Shown here in pieces: positions 33,122-41,545 of a stretch of DNA of 64,000 nucleotides. The DNA lies in assembly GCA_029338735.1 (NCBI GenBank), contig JAQYAY010000020.1, forward strand, positions 1 to 64,000, read 5' to 3'. The stretch comes from Lachnospiraceae bacterium (GTDB lineage: Bacteria > Bacillota > Clostridia > Lachnospirales > Lachnospiraceae). Numbering within the stretch: position 1 is the stretch's first letter; the number at the start of each line of letters is the position of its first letter. The translations under genes and the position numbers were made by a program. The notes beneath the pieces were generated by a model that did not search any database, was not told the origin of the DNA, and saw nothing but the letters and a program-made list of their open reading frames with translations.

Positions 33122-34147
33122 ATGAAAAAGTTACGCAAGGTTATAGCAATTGCACTTATTTTTACAATGATTCTGCCGCTTGGCGCGTGTGGCGACAGTT
33201 CTCCGGATGCGATGACACCGCATAGCAAGACTGGACTGTATTTTGACACAGTCATTACAATCACTCTTTATGGAAATGCATCAAAAGCCAATAAGCGTCT
33301 CAAGGAGACTTTCAAGCAGGCAAAGTACTATGAGAATCTGTTGTCAAATACGGTAAAAGGCAGCGATATTTCAAAAATCAATAATGCCAACGGTCAGTAT
33401 GTGAAGGTGCATAAGGATACTCTTGAGGCACTTGAGGCGGCGGTAAAGTATTCTGAGCAGTCTGATGGAGTATTTGACCTGACAGTTGGTGATCTGAGTG
33501 ATCTCTGGGATTTTAAGAACAATACAGGGACTGTGCCTGACAGGCAGGCGCTGAATCAGGCACTTGAGCATATAGACTATAGGAATGTGGAGATAAATGG
33601 TGACAGGGTGCGCCTGAAGGATCCTGACGCGAAGATAGATCTTGGTGGAATAGCAAAAGGATTCATCGCTGACAAGATGAAAGCAAAGCTTGAAAAAATG
33701 GGAGCAAAGAGCGGTATCATCAATCTCGGTGGCAATGTGCTTCTGATTGGGAAGCGACCTGATAAGACAGCATATACTGTCGGAGTCCAGAGACCGTTTT
33801 CAGATGACGGGACGGCACTTTTTACAATAAAAGCTTTTGACACTTCGGTTGTGACAAGCGGTACCTATCAGAGATATTTTGAGAAAAATGGCCGCATATA
33901 CCATCATATACTGAATCTCCAGACCGGTTATCCCTACAACAACGGGCTTGATTCTGTGACCATCATCACGAAGCAGTCGACAGAAGCAGACGCTCTTTCC
34001 ACGACCGTCTTCTGCATGGGCCTTGACAAAGGCCTTGCATACGTGAATTCACTCAATGGCGTGGAAGCAGTCTTTGTAAAGACAGACGGCACGATAGTGA
34101 AGTCAGATAATGTCGATAAAGAATATCAGTTCAAAGAATTAAACTGA
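33122..34147 (+). CDS. apbE: FAD:protein FMN transferase (ApbE) lipoprotein
   Basis: A 341-residue enzyme that transfers FMN from FAD to Thr of target proteins outside the membrane. It has a lipoprotein signal (lipobox LGAC), then GLYFDTVITITLYG, SDGVFDLTVG, DLGGIAKGFIADKM, INLGGNVLLIG, VVTSGTYQRYF and YHHILNLQTGYPYN; the Thr/Asp in TEADALSTTVFCMG ligates Mg. The obvious targets in this window are RnfG (SGAT) and RnfD (GGAT). The absence of a ribosome binding site and the closeness of the TATAAT suggest a leaderless mRNA. Confidence 0.95.
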   Translation: MKKLRKVIAIALIFTMILPLGACGDSSPDAMTPHSKTGLYFDTVITITLYGNASKANKRLKETFKQAKYYENLLSNTVKGSDISKINNANGQYVKVHKDTLEALEAAVKYSEQSDGVFDLTVGDLSDLWDFKNNTGTVPDRQALNQALEHIDYRNVEINGDRVRLKDPDAKIDLGGIAKGFIADKMKAKLEKMGAKSGIINLGGNVLLIGKRPDKTAYTVGVQRPFSDDGTALFTIKAFDTSVVTSGTYQRYFEKNGRIYHHILNLQTGYPYNNGLDSVTIITKQSTEADALSTTVFCMGLDKGLAYVNSLNGVEAVFVKTDGTIVKSDNVDKEYQFKELN

Positions 34148-34149
34148 TC

Positions 34150-34225
34150 AGACAAGGGGACGGTTCTCCTGTCTTTTTAGCTAAATTTTTTTAGTTAAAA
34201 AGACAGGAGAACCGTCCCCTTGTCT
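34150..34225. repeat. Hairpin repeat copy 2, 35-bp near-perfect inverted repeat
   Basis: The left arm (34150-34184) and right arm (34191-34225) are 35 bases each with a single mismatch (G-U in RNA) and a 6-base loop. The outer part holds AGACAAGGGGACGGTTC and the inner part TTTTTAGCTAA. It sits between the convergent apbE and MATE genes and would terminate both. The GGGACGGTTC core links it to copies 1 and 3. Confidence 0.8.
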
Positions 34226-34234
34226 TCCCTCGTC

Positions 34235-35572
34235 TTACATGTAATGATATTTTTTGCGATATTTAAAAATGCAGAATATTGTGAGTATCATGCAGAATCC
34301 TTCTGCGAATATGACGGCTGACCAGACTCCGTTTACTCCTCCGAATATTACCGGAAGGGTGAGTACGCAGATCACTTCGAAGAACAGGGTTCGTGCGAAC
34401 GATATAAGTGCCGAGATCGCTCCATTATTTAAAGCTGTAAACAGCGACGAGCCGAATACATTGTATCCCATGAATACATATGAGAATGAATATATCATGA
34501 ATGCCGTAGTCGTGAGCTTCAGCAGATCCTTATCATATCCTACGAAAATAGCACATATCGGTTCTGCGAAGACTTCTGATAGAACCACAAGTACAATCAT
34601 GAATGCAGTAATGATATGCAGGGCTCTTCTGAAAAGTCCTTTTAGTTCTTTAGTATCACCAGCCCCGTAATGGTAGCTGATCACCGGTGCAATTCCCATT
34701 GAAAAACCAAAATACACGCCCATGAAAATAAATCCACCGTACATTATGACACCGTATGCTGCGACACCGTCAGAACCGGCATATTTCATCAGCTGGAAAT
34801 TGTACAGGATACTGACGATCGACGTAGCTATATTGGTCATGAATTCGGAAGCTCCGTTTCCAGTGGTTCTTCCGAGCCATTTCCATGAGAAATGGGTGCA
34901 GCCAAGATGAAGAAATGTCGGATTCTTTTTCCATGCAAAATAGATGAGTGGCAGGACTCCGCCAATAGTCTGGCTCATGACAGTAGCCAATGCTGCACCA
35001 GTGACTCCGAGATGCAGGAGGCCGCAGAAGGCCCAGTCCATTACCATATTCGTGCAGCCGGCGGCAACAGTCACCTTTAGGCCAAGAGTAGGCTTTTCGG
35101 CAGTCACCATGAGTACCTGATACATGTACTGTAGTATGAACTGTATATTGCCGTACATATTGATGCGGCAGTAGGAGATGCAGTAAGGGAGCATCTTATC
35201 AGTTGCTCCGAAGAGCCGGGATACAGGTTCAGCAAATACTATACCTATGATACTAAGAACTATTCCAAGTACTATAGCAGTATATGTAAGAAAAGAGAAA
35301 ATCTCATTAGCCTCTTTTTTCTGATCCATTCCTATCTTCATTGAGATGAGAGCGCTTCCGCCGGAACCGAATACAGTTCCGACTGCGCCGAGGATCATGA
35401 CAAAAGGCATGATGAGATTTACGGCTGCAAACTGCAGAGAGCCTGCATAGTTTGATATAAAGAATCCGTCCACCATTCCGTAGATCGAGGTGAATATCAT
35501 TATCATGATCGATGGAGTGGTGTAACGGATCATTTTTTTATAAGTAAAATGATCTTTTAGCTGTATTTTCAT
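34235..35572 (-). CDS. MATE family multidrug efflux transporter
   Basis: A 445-residue, 12-helix exporter. I chose ATG 35572 (MKIQLKDHFTYKKMIRYT), which overlaps the nhaC-like stop as TAATG; residues before it would lie inside the upstream gene. MATE features: PSIMIMIFTSIYGMVDGFFI in helix 1, GSGGSALISMKIG, and duplicated halves. Clostridial members of the MepA-like group use Na+ or H+ to export cationic drugs or dyes. Coupling to a Na+/H+ antiporter gene fits a Na+-driven exporter (inference). Confidence 0.92.
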   Translation of the reverse strand: MKIQLKDHFTYKKMIRYTTPSIMIMIFTSIYGMVDGFFISNYAGSLQFAAVNLIMPFVMILGAVGTVFGSGGSALISMKIGMDQKKEANEIFSFLTYTAIVLGIVLSIIGIVFAEPVSRLFGATDKMLPYCISYCRINMYGNIQFILQYMYQVLMVTAEKPTLGLKVTVAAGCTNMVMDWAFCGLLHLGVTGAALATVMSQTIGGVLPLIYFAWKKNPTFLHLGCTHFSWKWLGRTTGNGASEFMTNIATSIVSILYNFQLMKYAGSDGVAAYGVIMYGGFIFMGVYFGFSMGIAPVISYHYGAGDTKELKGLFRRALHIITAFMIVLVVLSEVFAEPICAIFVGYDKDLLKLTTTAFMIYSFSYVFMGYNVFGSSLFTALNNGAISALISFARTLFFEVICVLTLPVIFGGVNGVWSAVIFAEGFCMILTIFCIFKYRKKYHYM

Positions 35573-37098
35573 TATTTGCTCGCAGCTGTTGCCGGGATTG
35601 TCTTCTTTCCAATGGCAAGAAGAATTGCGGTAAGGATGGCGATGCAGATGATGAGTGTGAGCCACCAGTTCTCAGTGAAGCCTGCAATGATGTAGCCGAT
35701 GATGCAGACACCTACGACAACTGCCGCATACTGCATCTGGGTCTGCACATGATTCAGGTGATTACACTGAGCACCCGAGGACGACATGATAGTCGTATCG
35801 GAAATAGGTGATATATGGTCTCCGCATACAGCGCCTGCAAGAACAGCAGCAACTGCGAGGATCATCATTGTCTCATCTGACTTGGAGAACATATTTACAA
35901 CGATAGGAACAAGGATTGCAAAAGTTCCCCAGCTCGTTCCTGATGAGAATCCAATGAATACTGCAATCAGGAAAATGATCACCGGAACGAATCTGACTAC
36001 TGAAGGACTCAGGTTCAGTGAGTTTCTTACGAAATCACCAAGTCCAAGTGCATCTGTAGTTCCCTTAAGTGTCCAGGCGAGAACGAGAATCAGTATGGCA
36101 GGCATCATCAGCTTTCCGCCTTCAGGAACTGAATTCATGAAGTCTTTGAATCCAATGACTCTTCTAGGCAGGTAGTAGATGAGCAGGAATGCGATAGTTA
36201 CCAGACCTGCAAATACTAGTGACTCAGAAGATGAGCAGTTGGCAAAGTCTTCTACCAGATTCTTTCCACCGTTCAGATGACCGGTCCATATCATGCAAAG
36301 GATTGCTGTAGTGATCATTACGACCATAGGAGCGATCAGGTCTGAAACCTTGCCCTTCGTGTATTTTCCGCCCTCTGTGACATCTTTTTCTTCTTCCATA
36401 TTCTGGAATGCTTCACCACCGGAGGTGAACAGATCACCCTTTGCGGCATTATCCTCATGGACTTTCATGAGACCGAAATCTATTCCCTTGATTGAGGTAA
36501 AGAAAACCATGTACAGAGTCAGCAGTGCATACAGATTGAACGGGATAGTAGATAAAAACATCTGGAATCCCGACATAGAGCTGCCCTTCGGTACGTATGA
36601 ATTGACTGCGGCTGCCCATGATGAGATAGGAGCGATAATGCAGACAGGAGCAGCTGTCGCATCGATGATATAAGCGAGCTTGGCTCTTGATACCTTATAC
36701 TTATCTGTGACAGGTCTCATGACTGAGCCGACAGTCAGACAGTTGAAATAGTCATCTACGAAGATCAGTACGCCGAGAAGTGAAGTAGCGACAAGTGCTG
36801 CACGTTTTGACTTCAGATGCTTTGTGGCCCATTCTCCATAGGCTCTCGTGCCTCCGGATTCCTGCATCAGGATGACGACCATTCCAAGCAGAATCATAAA
36901 CATCAGAATTGAGAAATCGACACTGTTAATCATCGTATTGAAAAAAGTATCGAAAGCCTTCCACGGATGAAATTCTGCCGTAAGAAGAGCTCCTAGTGCA
37001 CATCCAGCGAATAGCGAGATATACACTTCCTTTGTGATAAGTGCCAGTGCGATAGCAACTATAGGCGGCATCAGAGACCACCAGGTTCCAACAAACAT
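35572..37098 (-). CDS. NhaC-type Na+/H+ antiporter family protein
   Basis: A 508-residue membrane protein with about 12 helices. Family patterns: LLGVLIFVDDYFNCLTVGSVM, AYIIDATAAPVCIIAPISSW, GFSSGTSWGTFAILVPI, AGAVCGDHISPISDTTIMSS, and NHVQTQMQYA. It exchanges Na+ for H+; some relatives exchange malate-Na+-lactate or arginine-type solutes. First gene of a two-gene operon with MATE. A TTGCAA-N17-TATTCT promoter lies upstream. Confidence 0.9.
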   Translation of the reverse strand: MFVGTWWSLMPPIVAIALALITKEVYISLFAGCALGALLTAEFHPWKAFDTFFNTMINSVDFSILMFMILLGMVVILMQESGGTRAYGEWATKHLKSKRAALVATSLLGVLIFVDDYFNCLTVGSVMRPVTDKYKVSRAKLAYIIDATAAPVCIIAPISSWAAAVNSYVPKGSSMSGFQMFLSTIPFNLYALLTLYMVFFTSIKGIDFGLMKVHEDNAAKGDLFTSGGEAFQNMEEEKDVTEGGKYTKGKVSDLIAPMVVMITTAILCMIWTGHLNGGKNLVEDFANCSSSESLVFAGLVTIAFLLIYYLPRRVIGFKDFMNSVPEGGKLMMPAILILVLAWTLKGTTDALGLGDFVRNSLNLSPSVVRFVPVIIFLIAVFIGFSSGTSWGTFAILVPIVVNMFSKSDETMMILAVAAVLAGAVCGDHISPISDTTIMSSSGAQCNHLNHVQTQMQYAAVVVGVCIIGYIIAGFTENWWLTLIICIAILTAILLAIGKKTIPATAASK

Positions 37099-37138
37099 TA
37101 CGAGTACCTCTCTTTGTGAAAAATTTGTGAACTATAAA

Positions 37139-37167
37139 AGAATACCGCAAATAATATGTAATTGCAA
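37139..37167 (-). promoter_or_regulatory. Promoter of the NhaC-MATE operon
   Basis: On the minus strand TTGCAA (37167-37162), 17 bases, TATTCT (37144-37139), about 40 bases before the start at 37098. A GACGGTTCTC stretch at 37186-37195 resembles part of the hairpin repeat. Confidence 0.5.
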
Positions 37168-37217
37168 TAGAAAAATCAGACGTGCGACGGTTCTCTGTCG
37201 GATTCAGAATTATCTAC

Positions 37218-37278
37218 TTGACAGATACCCCTAAGGGGTATATACTTTATGGCAGTTGAGATACCCGAGAGGGGTATC
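37218..37278 (+). promoter_or_regulatory. copA promoter with two CsoR-type copper operators
   Basis: TTGACA (37218-37223), 17 bases, TATACT (37241-37246). The spacer is a perfect palindrome ATACCCCTAAGGGGTAT (37225-37241). A second dyad GATACCC-N5-GGGTATC lies at 37260-37278, after the transcription start. ACCCC/GGGGT dyads are the recognition sites of CsoR repressors, which release DNA on binding Cu(I). Confidence 0.85.
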
Positions 37279-37308
37279 GAGATACAGCAATAAGAAAGGA
37301 AGATTCTT

Positions 37309-39894
37309 ATGACAAAGTATCATGTCACCGGGATGAGCTGCGCGGCCTGCCAGCAGCATGTGGAGAAAGCTGTGCGCAAGGTTGTGGGGGTAAAGAACGT
37401 AAATGTAAGTCTTCTTACTAATTCAATGAATGTCGACGGAGATGCTTCTCCTGATGCCATTATGAAGGCTGTTGAGAGAGCCGGATACGGGGCTAGGCCT
37501 TTTGGTGCTGCGGCAAAGAATGATGCATCTGCCGGTTCTGCAACCGGAGCTATCGCAGCGGAAGAAGATATGCTTGCAGACAAGACGACTCCTAAGATGA
37601 TCAGGAGACTTGTGAGTTCCATCATTGTTCTTCTGATCCTTATGTACTTCTCAATGGGAGTATCTATGTGGGGCTGGCCGATGATTGCCGCTCTTAAGAA
37701 TCCTATTTCACTTGGAATCATAGAGATGCTTCTGTCGGTGATCGTGATGTTTATCAACAGGAACTTCTTTATCAATGGATTCAGAGGACTTTTCCATGGT
37801 TCAGCGAATATGGATACGCTTGTTGCGCTTGGTTCTGCGGCTTCATTCGGATACAGCCTTGTGGCACTTTTTATAGAGATAAATGCAGCCTGGGCAATGG
37901 ACATGGATACGGCTATGGATATCTCGATGAAGTATATCTACTTCGAGACGGCAGCCATGATCACAACGCTCATTACAATAGGTAAGACACTTGAGTCATA
38001 TTCGAAGGGGCGCACGACTGACGCTCTGAAAGGTCTCGTGAAGCTCGCTCCGAAGACGGCGACAGTTGAGCGTGACGGAGTAGATACAGAGGTAAGCATT
38101 GATGATGTGCAGATTGGTGATATCATTGTTGTAAAGCCTGGTGATAGTATTCCTGTAGATGGTTTTATTACAGAAGGCCAGACAGCAGTAGATGAATCGG
38201 CCCTCACAGGTGAGTCTGTTCCTGTCGATAAGACTGTTGATGATGCTGTAAAGGCTGCTACGACTTCTACATCAGGATTTATTAAGGTACGTGCAACCAG
38301 AGTGGGAACTGACACTACACTGAGTCAGATCATCAGGATGGTATCAGACGCATCAGCCACGAAGGCGCCTATAGCAAGAATTGCTGATAAGGTAGCTGGT
38401 GTATTCGTTCCGGCTGTAATGCTTATTGCTCTGGCAACACTCTTCGGATGGCTGATCGCCGGTGCTGTATTTGCAAGTGCTTTTACAAGAGCTGTGTCAG
38501 TCCTTGTGATTTCATGTCCATGTGCCCTCGGACTTGCAACACCGGTTGCTATCATGGTAGGAAACGGAATGGGAGCCAAGGCCGGTATCCTTTTCAAGAC
38601 AGCTGCATCGCTTGAGCAGGCCGGACATATCGAGACAGTAGTTCTGGATAAGACTGGTACTATAACAAACGGCACTCCAGTCGTAACAGACATTATCCCT
38701 GGTTCTGTAGATGAGAATACGCTTATCACGCTTGCGGCTTCACTAGAGTCGAAGAGTGAGCATCCTCTCGCTGTTGCAGTAAATACATACGCAGGAGATC
38801 ACAATATTTCTCTTAAGGAGACAGATGATTTCAAGGCTCTTCCAGGAAATGGCCTTACTGCCACTATTGATGGGAATGTAATAACCGGTGGTAAGAAGGA
38901 TTATATCGAGACTATCATAAATGGTGATATTTCAGATATTGAGGAAAAAGCGGATGGGCTCGCAGAAAAAGGAAAGACTCCTCTGTATTTTGCATCAGGT
39001 GATAAGCTGCTCGGTGTAATAGCAGTTGCTGATACGATGAAGGAAGAGAGTCCTGAGGCTATAAAGCAGCTTCATAATATGGGTATAAAGGTCGTAATGC
39101 TGACCGGTGATAATGAGCGCACTGCCAAGGCTATCGGAGATGCTGCAGGCGTGGATGAAATCGTTGCAGGCGTACTTCCTGATGGCAAGGCCGCAGAGAT
39201 CAAGAGGCTCAGGAAGTCAGGCAAGGTAGCAATGGTCGGAGATGGTATCAATGATGCTTTAGCACTTACCCTTGCAGATACAGGAATCGCAATCGGAGCA
39301 GGTACTGATGTGGCAATTGATGCAGCCGATATAGTGCTTGAGAAGAGCAGACTCACGGATGTGCCGGCAGCCATCAGGCTTTCGAGACAGACGATTAAGA
39401 ATATTCATGAGAACCTGTTCTGGGCATTTTTCTACAATGTGATCTGCATCCCTCTTGCCATCGGACTCTATCAGGCACTGTTCGGATGGCATTTCGAGAT
39501 GAGACCGGCAGTAGGAGCACTGGCAATGGCTTTCTCATCTGTTACAGTATGTTTAAATGCCTTGAGGCTTAATCTTTTCAAGGTGTATAATACAAAGCAT
39601 GACAAGCCACTAAGGGGTCATGAGAGGCTTCCGGAAGTAGGAAAAGCAGAAATAGTAAGTAGTAGTGAAAGTGAGGTAAATGACATGACAAAGACTATTA
39701 CAATCAAAGGTATGATGTGTGAGCACTGCGAGATGACAGTCAAGAAAGCTCTTGAGGCACTTGACGGAGTTGATTCTGCAACAGTGAGTCACGAGAAAGG
39801 CACAGCAGTCGTAAATCTCTCTTCAGACGTACCTGATGATGAGATGAAGAAGGCAGTTGAAGACCATGATTATGAGGTTCTGAAGATTGCCTGA
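37309..39894 (+). CDS. copA: Copper-exporting P1B-type ATPase with N- and C-terminal HMA domains
   Basis: An 861-residue Cu(I) export ATPase. The N-terminal HMA domain has MSCAACQQHVEKAV; the membrane core carries SCPCALGLATP (CPC copper site), LDKTGTITNG (phosphorylated Asp), TGES, and MVGDGINDALAL. Residues ~793-861 are an additional C-terminal HMA domain (IKGMMCEHCEMTVKKAL) resembling the chaperone CopZ; most CopA proteins have HMA domains only at the N-terminus. The gene is under two CsoR-type operators and starts after AAAGGAAG. A Shine-Dalgarno and in-frame ATG inside the gene could yield the C-terminal domain alone. Confidence 0.95.
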   Translation: MTKYHVTGMSCAACQQHVEKAVRKVVGVKNVNVSLLTNSMNVDGDASPDAIMKAVERAGYGARPFGAAAKNDASAGSATGAIAAEEDMLADKTTPKMIRRLVSSIIVLLILMYFSMGVSMWGWPMIAALKNPISLGIIEMLLSVIVMFINRNFFINGFRGLFHGSANMDTLVALGSAASFGYSLVALFIEINAAWAMDMDTAMDISMKYIYFETAAMITTLITIGKTLESYSKGRTTDALKGLVKLAPKTATVERDGVDTEVSIDDVQIGDIIVVKPGDSIPVDGFITEGQTAVDESALTGESVPVDKTVDDAVKAATTSTSGFIKVRATRVGTDTTLSQIIRMVSDASATKAPIARIADKVAGVFVPAVMLIALATLFGWLIAGAVFASAFTRAVSVLVISCPCALGLATPVAIMVGNGMGAKAGILFKTAASLEQAGHIETVVLDKTGTITNGTPVVTDIIPGSVDENTLITLAASLESKSEHPLAVAVNTYAGDHNISLKETDDFKALPGNGLTATIDGNVITGGKKDYIETIINGDISDIEEKADGLAEKGKTPLYFASGDKLLGVIAVADTMKEESPEAIKQLHNMGIKVVMLTGDNERTAKAIGDAAGVDEIVAGVLPDGKAAEIKRLRKSGKVAMVGDGINDALALTLADTGIAIGAGTDVAIDAADIVLEKSRLTDVPAAIRLSRQTIKNIHENLFWAFFYNVICIPLAIGLYQALFGWHFEMRPAVGALAMAFSSVTVCLNALRLNLFKVYNTKHDKPLRGHERLPEVGKAEIVSSSESEVNDMTKTITIKGMMCEHCEMTVKKALEALDGVDSATVSHEKGTAVVNLSSDVPDDEMKKAVEDHDYEVLKIA
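39685..39894 (+). other. Possible internal translation start producing a free CopZ-like copper chaperone
   Basis: In-frame ATG 39685 has GTGAGGT eight bases upstream. The product would be 69 residues, begin MTKTITIKGMMCEHCEM, and be a complete HMA domain. The linker before it is Ser/Glu-rich. E. coli makes a free chaperone from copA by frameshifting, so dual output has precedent. Not proven here. Confidence 0.45.
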
Positions 39895-39917
39895 GACAGT
39901 TCAGTAATTCTGATATC

Positions 39918-39952
39918 GTGGCAGTGGAAAAATTTTCCGCTGTCACTTTTTT
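39918..39952 (+). terminator. Terminator of copA
   Basis: GTGGCAGTGGAAAA (39918-39931) pairs with TTTTCCGCTGTCAC (39933-39946), two G-U pairs, then six T residues. No TPP riboswitch is found between this and thiE. Confidence 0.85.
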
Positions 39953-39982
39953 ATGTTACAATATCTTCGGAGGTTTTTGAAA

Positions 39983-40621
39983 ATGAATTATGATCTGAAG
40001 AAGAATCTTTTATTATACGCAGTTACAGACAGAAGATGGCTGAAAGAGGACCAGTCACTCGCTGATGCTGTAAGAAAAGCTGTAAATGGCGGTGCCACAA
40101 TGATCCAGCTCCGTGAGAAAAATATGTCAACAGATGAGCTGAAAGAAGAGGCTCTTAAGATAAAGGACAGCTGTAATGTGCCTCTGATAATTGATAATAA
40201 TATAGAAGTCTGTAAAGCAGTCGGCGCTGACGGAGTGCATGTAGGTCAGGATGATATGCCTGTGAAAGAGGCAAGAGCAATTCTGGGTGATGATTATGTC
40301 ATCGGTGCAACGGCTCATAATGTATCGGAGGCAATTCAGGCAGAAAAAGATGGTGCAGACTATCTTGGAGTCGGTGCAGCATTTGGCTCTTCGACGAAGA
40401 ATGATGCGAAAAAGATAATTTCACTTGAAGAGTATAAAAAAATTACCCAGGCAGTTTCAATCCCGGTAGTAGCGATTGGTGGAATCAATGAGACAAATAT
40501 CATGAAGCTCAAAGGACTAGGTCTGTCAGGAGTAGCTGTGGTATCAGCAATTTTTGCAAAAGATGATATAGAAAAAGCGACCAGAGAGATGCTGAATATG
40601 GCGTTGTCAGAATTCGAATAA
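39983..40621 (+). CDS. thiE: Thiamine phosphate synthase
   Basis: A 212-residue TIM-barrel enzyme that joins HMP-diphosphate and thiazole phosphate. Start ATG 39983 has GGAGG nine bases upstream; the ATG at 39953 lies before the ribosome binding site. Motifs: LLYAVTDRRWL, GGATMIQLREKNM, PLIIDNNIEVCKAVGADGVHVGQDDM, GATAHNVSEA, DYLGVGAAFGSSTK, PVVAIGGINE. It is alone; no thiC, thiD or intact thiM is adjacent (a thiM remnant is at 54792). Confidence 0.94.
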   Translation: MNYDLKKNLLLYAVTDRRWLKEDQSLADAVRKAVNGGATMIQLREKNMSTDELKEEALKIKDSCNVPLIIDNNIEVCKAVGADGVHVGQDDMPVKEARAILGDDYVIGATAHNVSEAIQAEKDGADYLGVGAAFGSSTKNDAKKIISLEEYKKITQAVSIPVVAIGGINETNIMKLKGLGLSGVAVVSAIFAKDDIEKATREMLNMALSEFE

Positions 40622-40675
40622 TACTAAGAAAAGCCTCAGCCATTGCCTTGCAAGTGGTTGCGGCCTTTATAATAG

Positions 40676-40801
40676 AATCATGACGATGAAGGCTACTATG
40701 GTGACTACAGCTCTGATTTCAGTAGCCAGGATGATGCCGATGACGGCATGGAGGATGACTATGATGATGGAGATATAGATTCTGAAATCCTGGAACGATA
40801 A
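40676..40801 (+). other. Gene remnant: acidic low-complexity C-terminal tail
   Basis: In the 197 bases between thiE and the next frame, an open stretch after a stop at 40673 reads NHDDEGYYGDY, then runs of Asp/Glu to a TAA at 40799. It has no start codon or ribosome binding site. Composition suggests the tail of a lost gene. Parent family unknown. Confidence 0.3.
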
Positions 40802-40818
40802 TCGTAGGAAAGAGTCAG

Positions 40819-41301
40819 ATGCTCAAAGGCGGTGACTCGGAGCCGAGAAACAGCAATATCATGAAGATGTTCAATCTCCTGGGATTCGGTGAACATGCAG
40901 GAAGCGGAGTCCCGGATATATACGCAGCCTGGGACTGGGCAGGATATAAGGAACCGTCGATTGAAGAGCATTTTGGCGAGGATGGACCGAGTAAGACGAT
41001 GTTTATCCTGCCTTTAACAGAGAAAGATCATGCCCTTTCCGAAAAAAGGCAAGAAAAAGGGCAAGAAAAAAGACCAGAAACAGATCATAATAAAGCGGAA
41101 GAAATTGAGATCAGAGTTGCATCGGTTCTTGAAAAGATAAGAGAGAACAACGCTGTATCAATGGCTGAAATCGCCAGGCAGCTAGACATTTCACCGAAGA
41201 AAGTCAGACACGCCATCGATATTTTAAAGGAGCAGGGGACAATAGAACGCGAAGGCTCAGACCGAAAAGGTCGCTGGAAAATATTAACTTATGAAAAATA
41301 A
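40819..41301 (+). pseudogene. C-terminal fragment of an AlbA_2/Schlafen-type (RecG-like) regulatory ATPase with winged helix
   Basis: A 160-residue frame. The N-terminus GGDSEPRNSNIMKMFNLLGF followed by EHAGSGVPDIYAAW matches the C-terminal part of AlbA_2-domain transcriptional regulators, which normally exceed 400 residues. The N-terminal DNA-binding domain and most of the ATPase-like part are absent. A charged linker (EKRQEKGQEKRPE) leads to a winged helix (SMAEIARQLDISPKKVRHAID). AGGA lies nine bases before the ATG, so a short product could be made. Likely a truncated remnant. Confidence 0.65.
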
Positions 41302-41341
41302 GTAGTGTGAAGGAAAATCGGCAATATACACGTAGAGATAG

Positions 41342-41545
41342 TTCAGTATCGGTGGTACTTTTACAATGAATACCAGGGAAGCAGCCGGATTCGTAAACCG
41401 CATGAAGCCACAGGTGGCTATACCAATCCACTATGGTACGATTGTCGGCAGGCCTTCGGACGCAGAAAAATTCGCGGCGAAGGTAGATGAAGGCATAAGA
41501 GTAGTAACGAAGCTCTCATTTAAAATGGGGTCAGAGGGAAAATAA
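41342..41545 (+). pseudogene. C-terminal fragment of a metallo-beta-lactamase-fold hydrolase (UlaG/YtkL-like)
   Basis: Between a stop at 41339 and TAA at 41543 the frame reads FSIGGTFTMNTREAAGFVNR, then KPQVAIPIHYGTIVGRPSDA and EKFAAKVDEG. This is the recognisable last ~65 residues of a metal-dependent hydrolase; the metal-binding N-terminal domain is missing. No start or ribosome binding site. Its stop overlaps the next gene's ATG (TAATG). Confidence 0.7.

Noticed and set aside
29584..34225. The hairpin repeats as a CRISPR array
   Set aside because: The copies are kilobases apart, not regularly spaced, and no cas gene is present.
37178..37200. A fourth full copy of the hairpin repeat upstream of nhaC
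   Set aside because: Only about ten bases of core (GACGGTTCTC) match and the inverted arm is poor; at most a worn fragment.
39890..39982. Possible TPP riboswitch before thiE (CCTGAGAC near the copA stop)
   Set aside because: The CTGAGA belongs to the copA end, the rest of the TPP consensus is missing, and a copA terminator lies between it and thiE.
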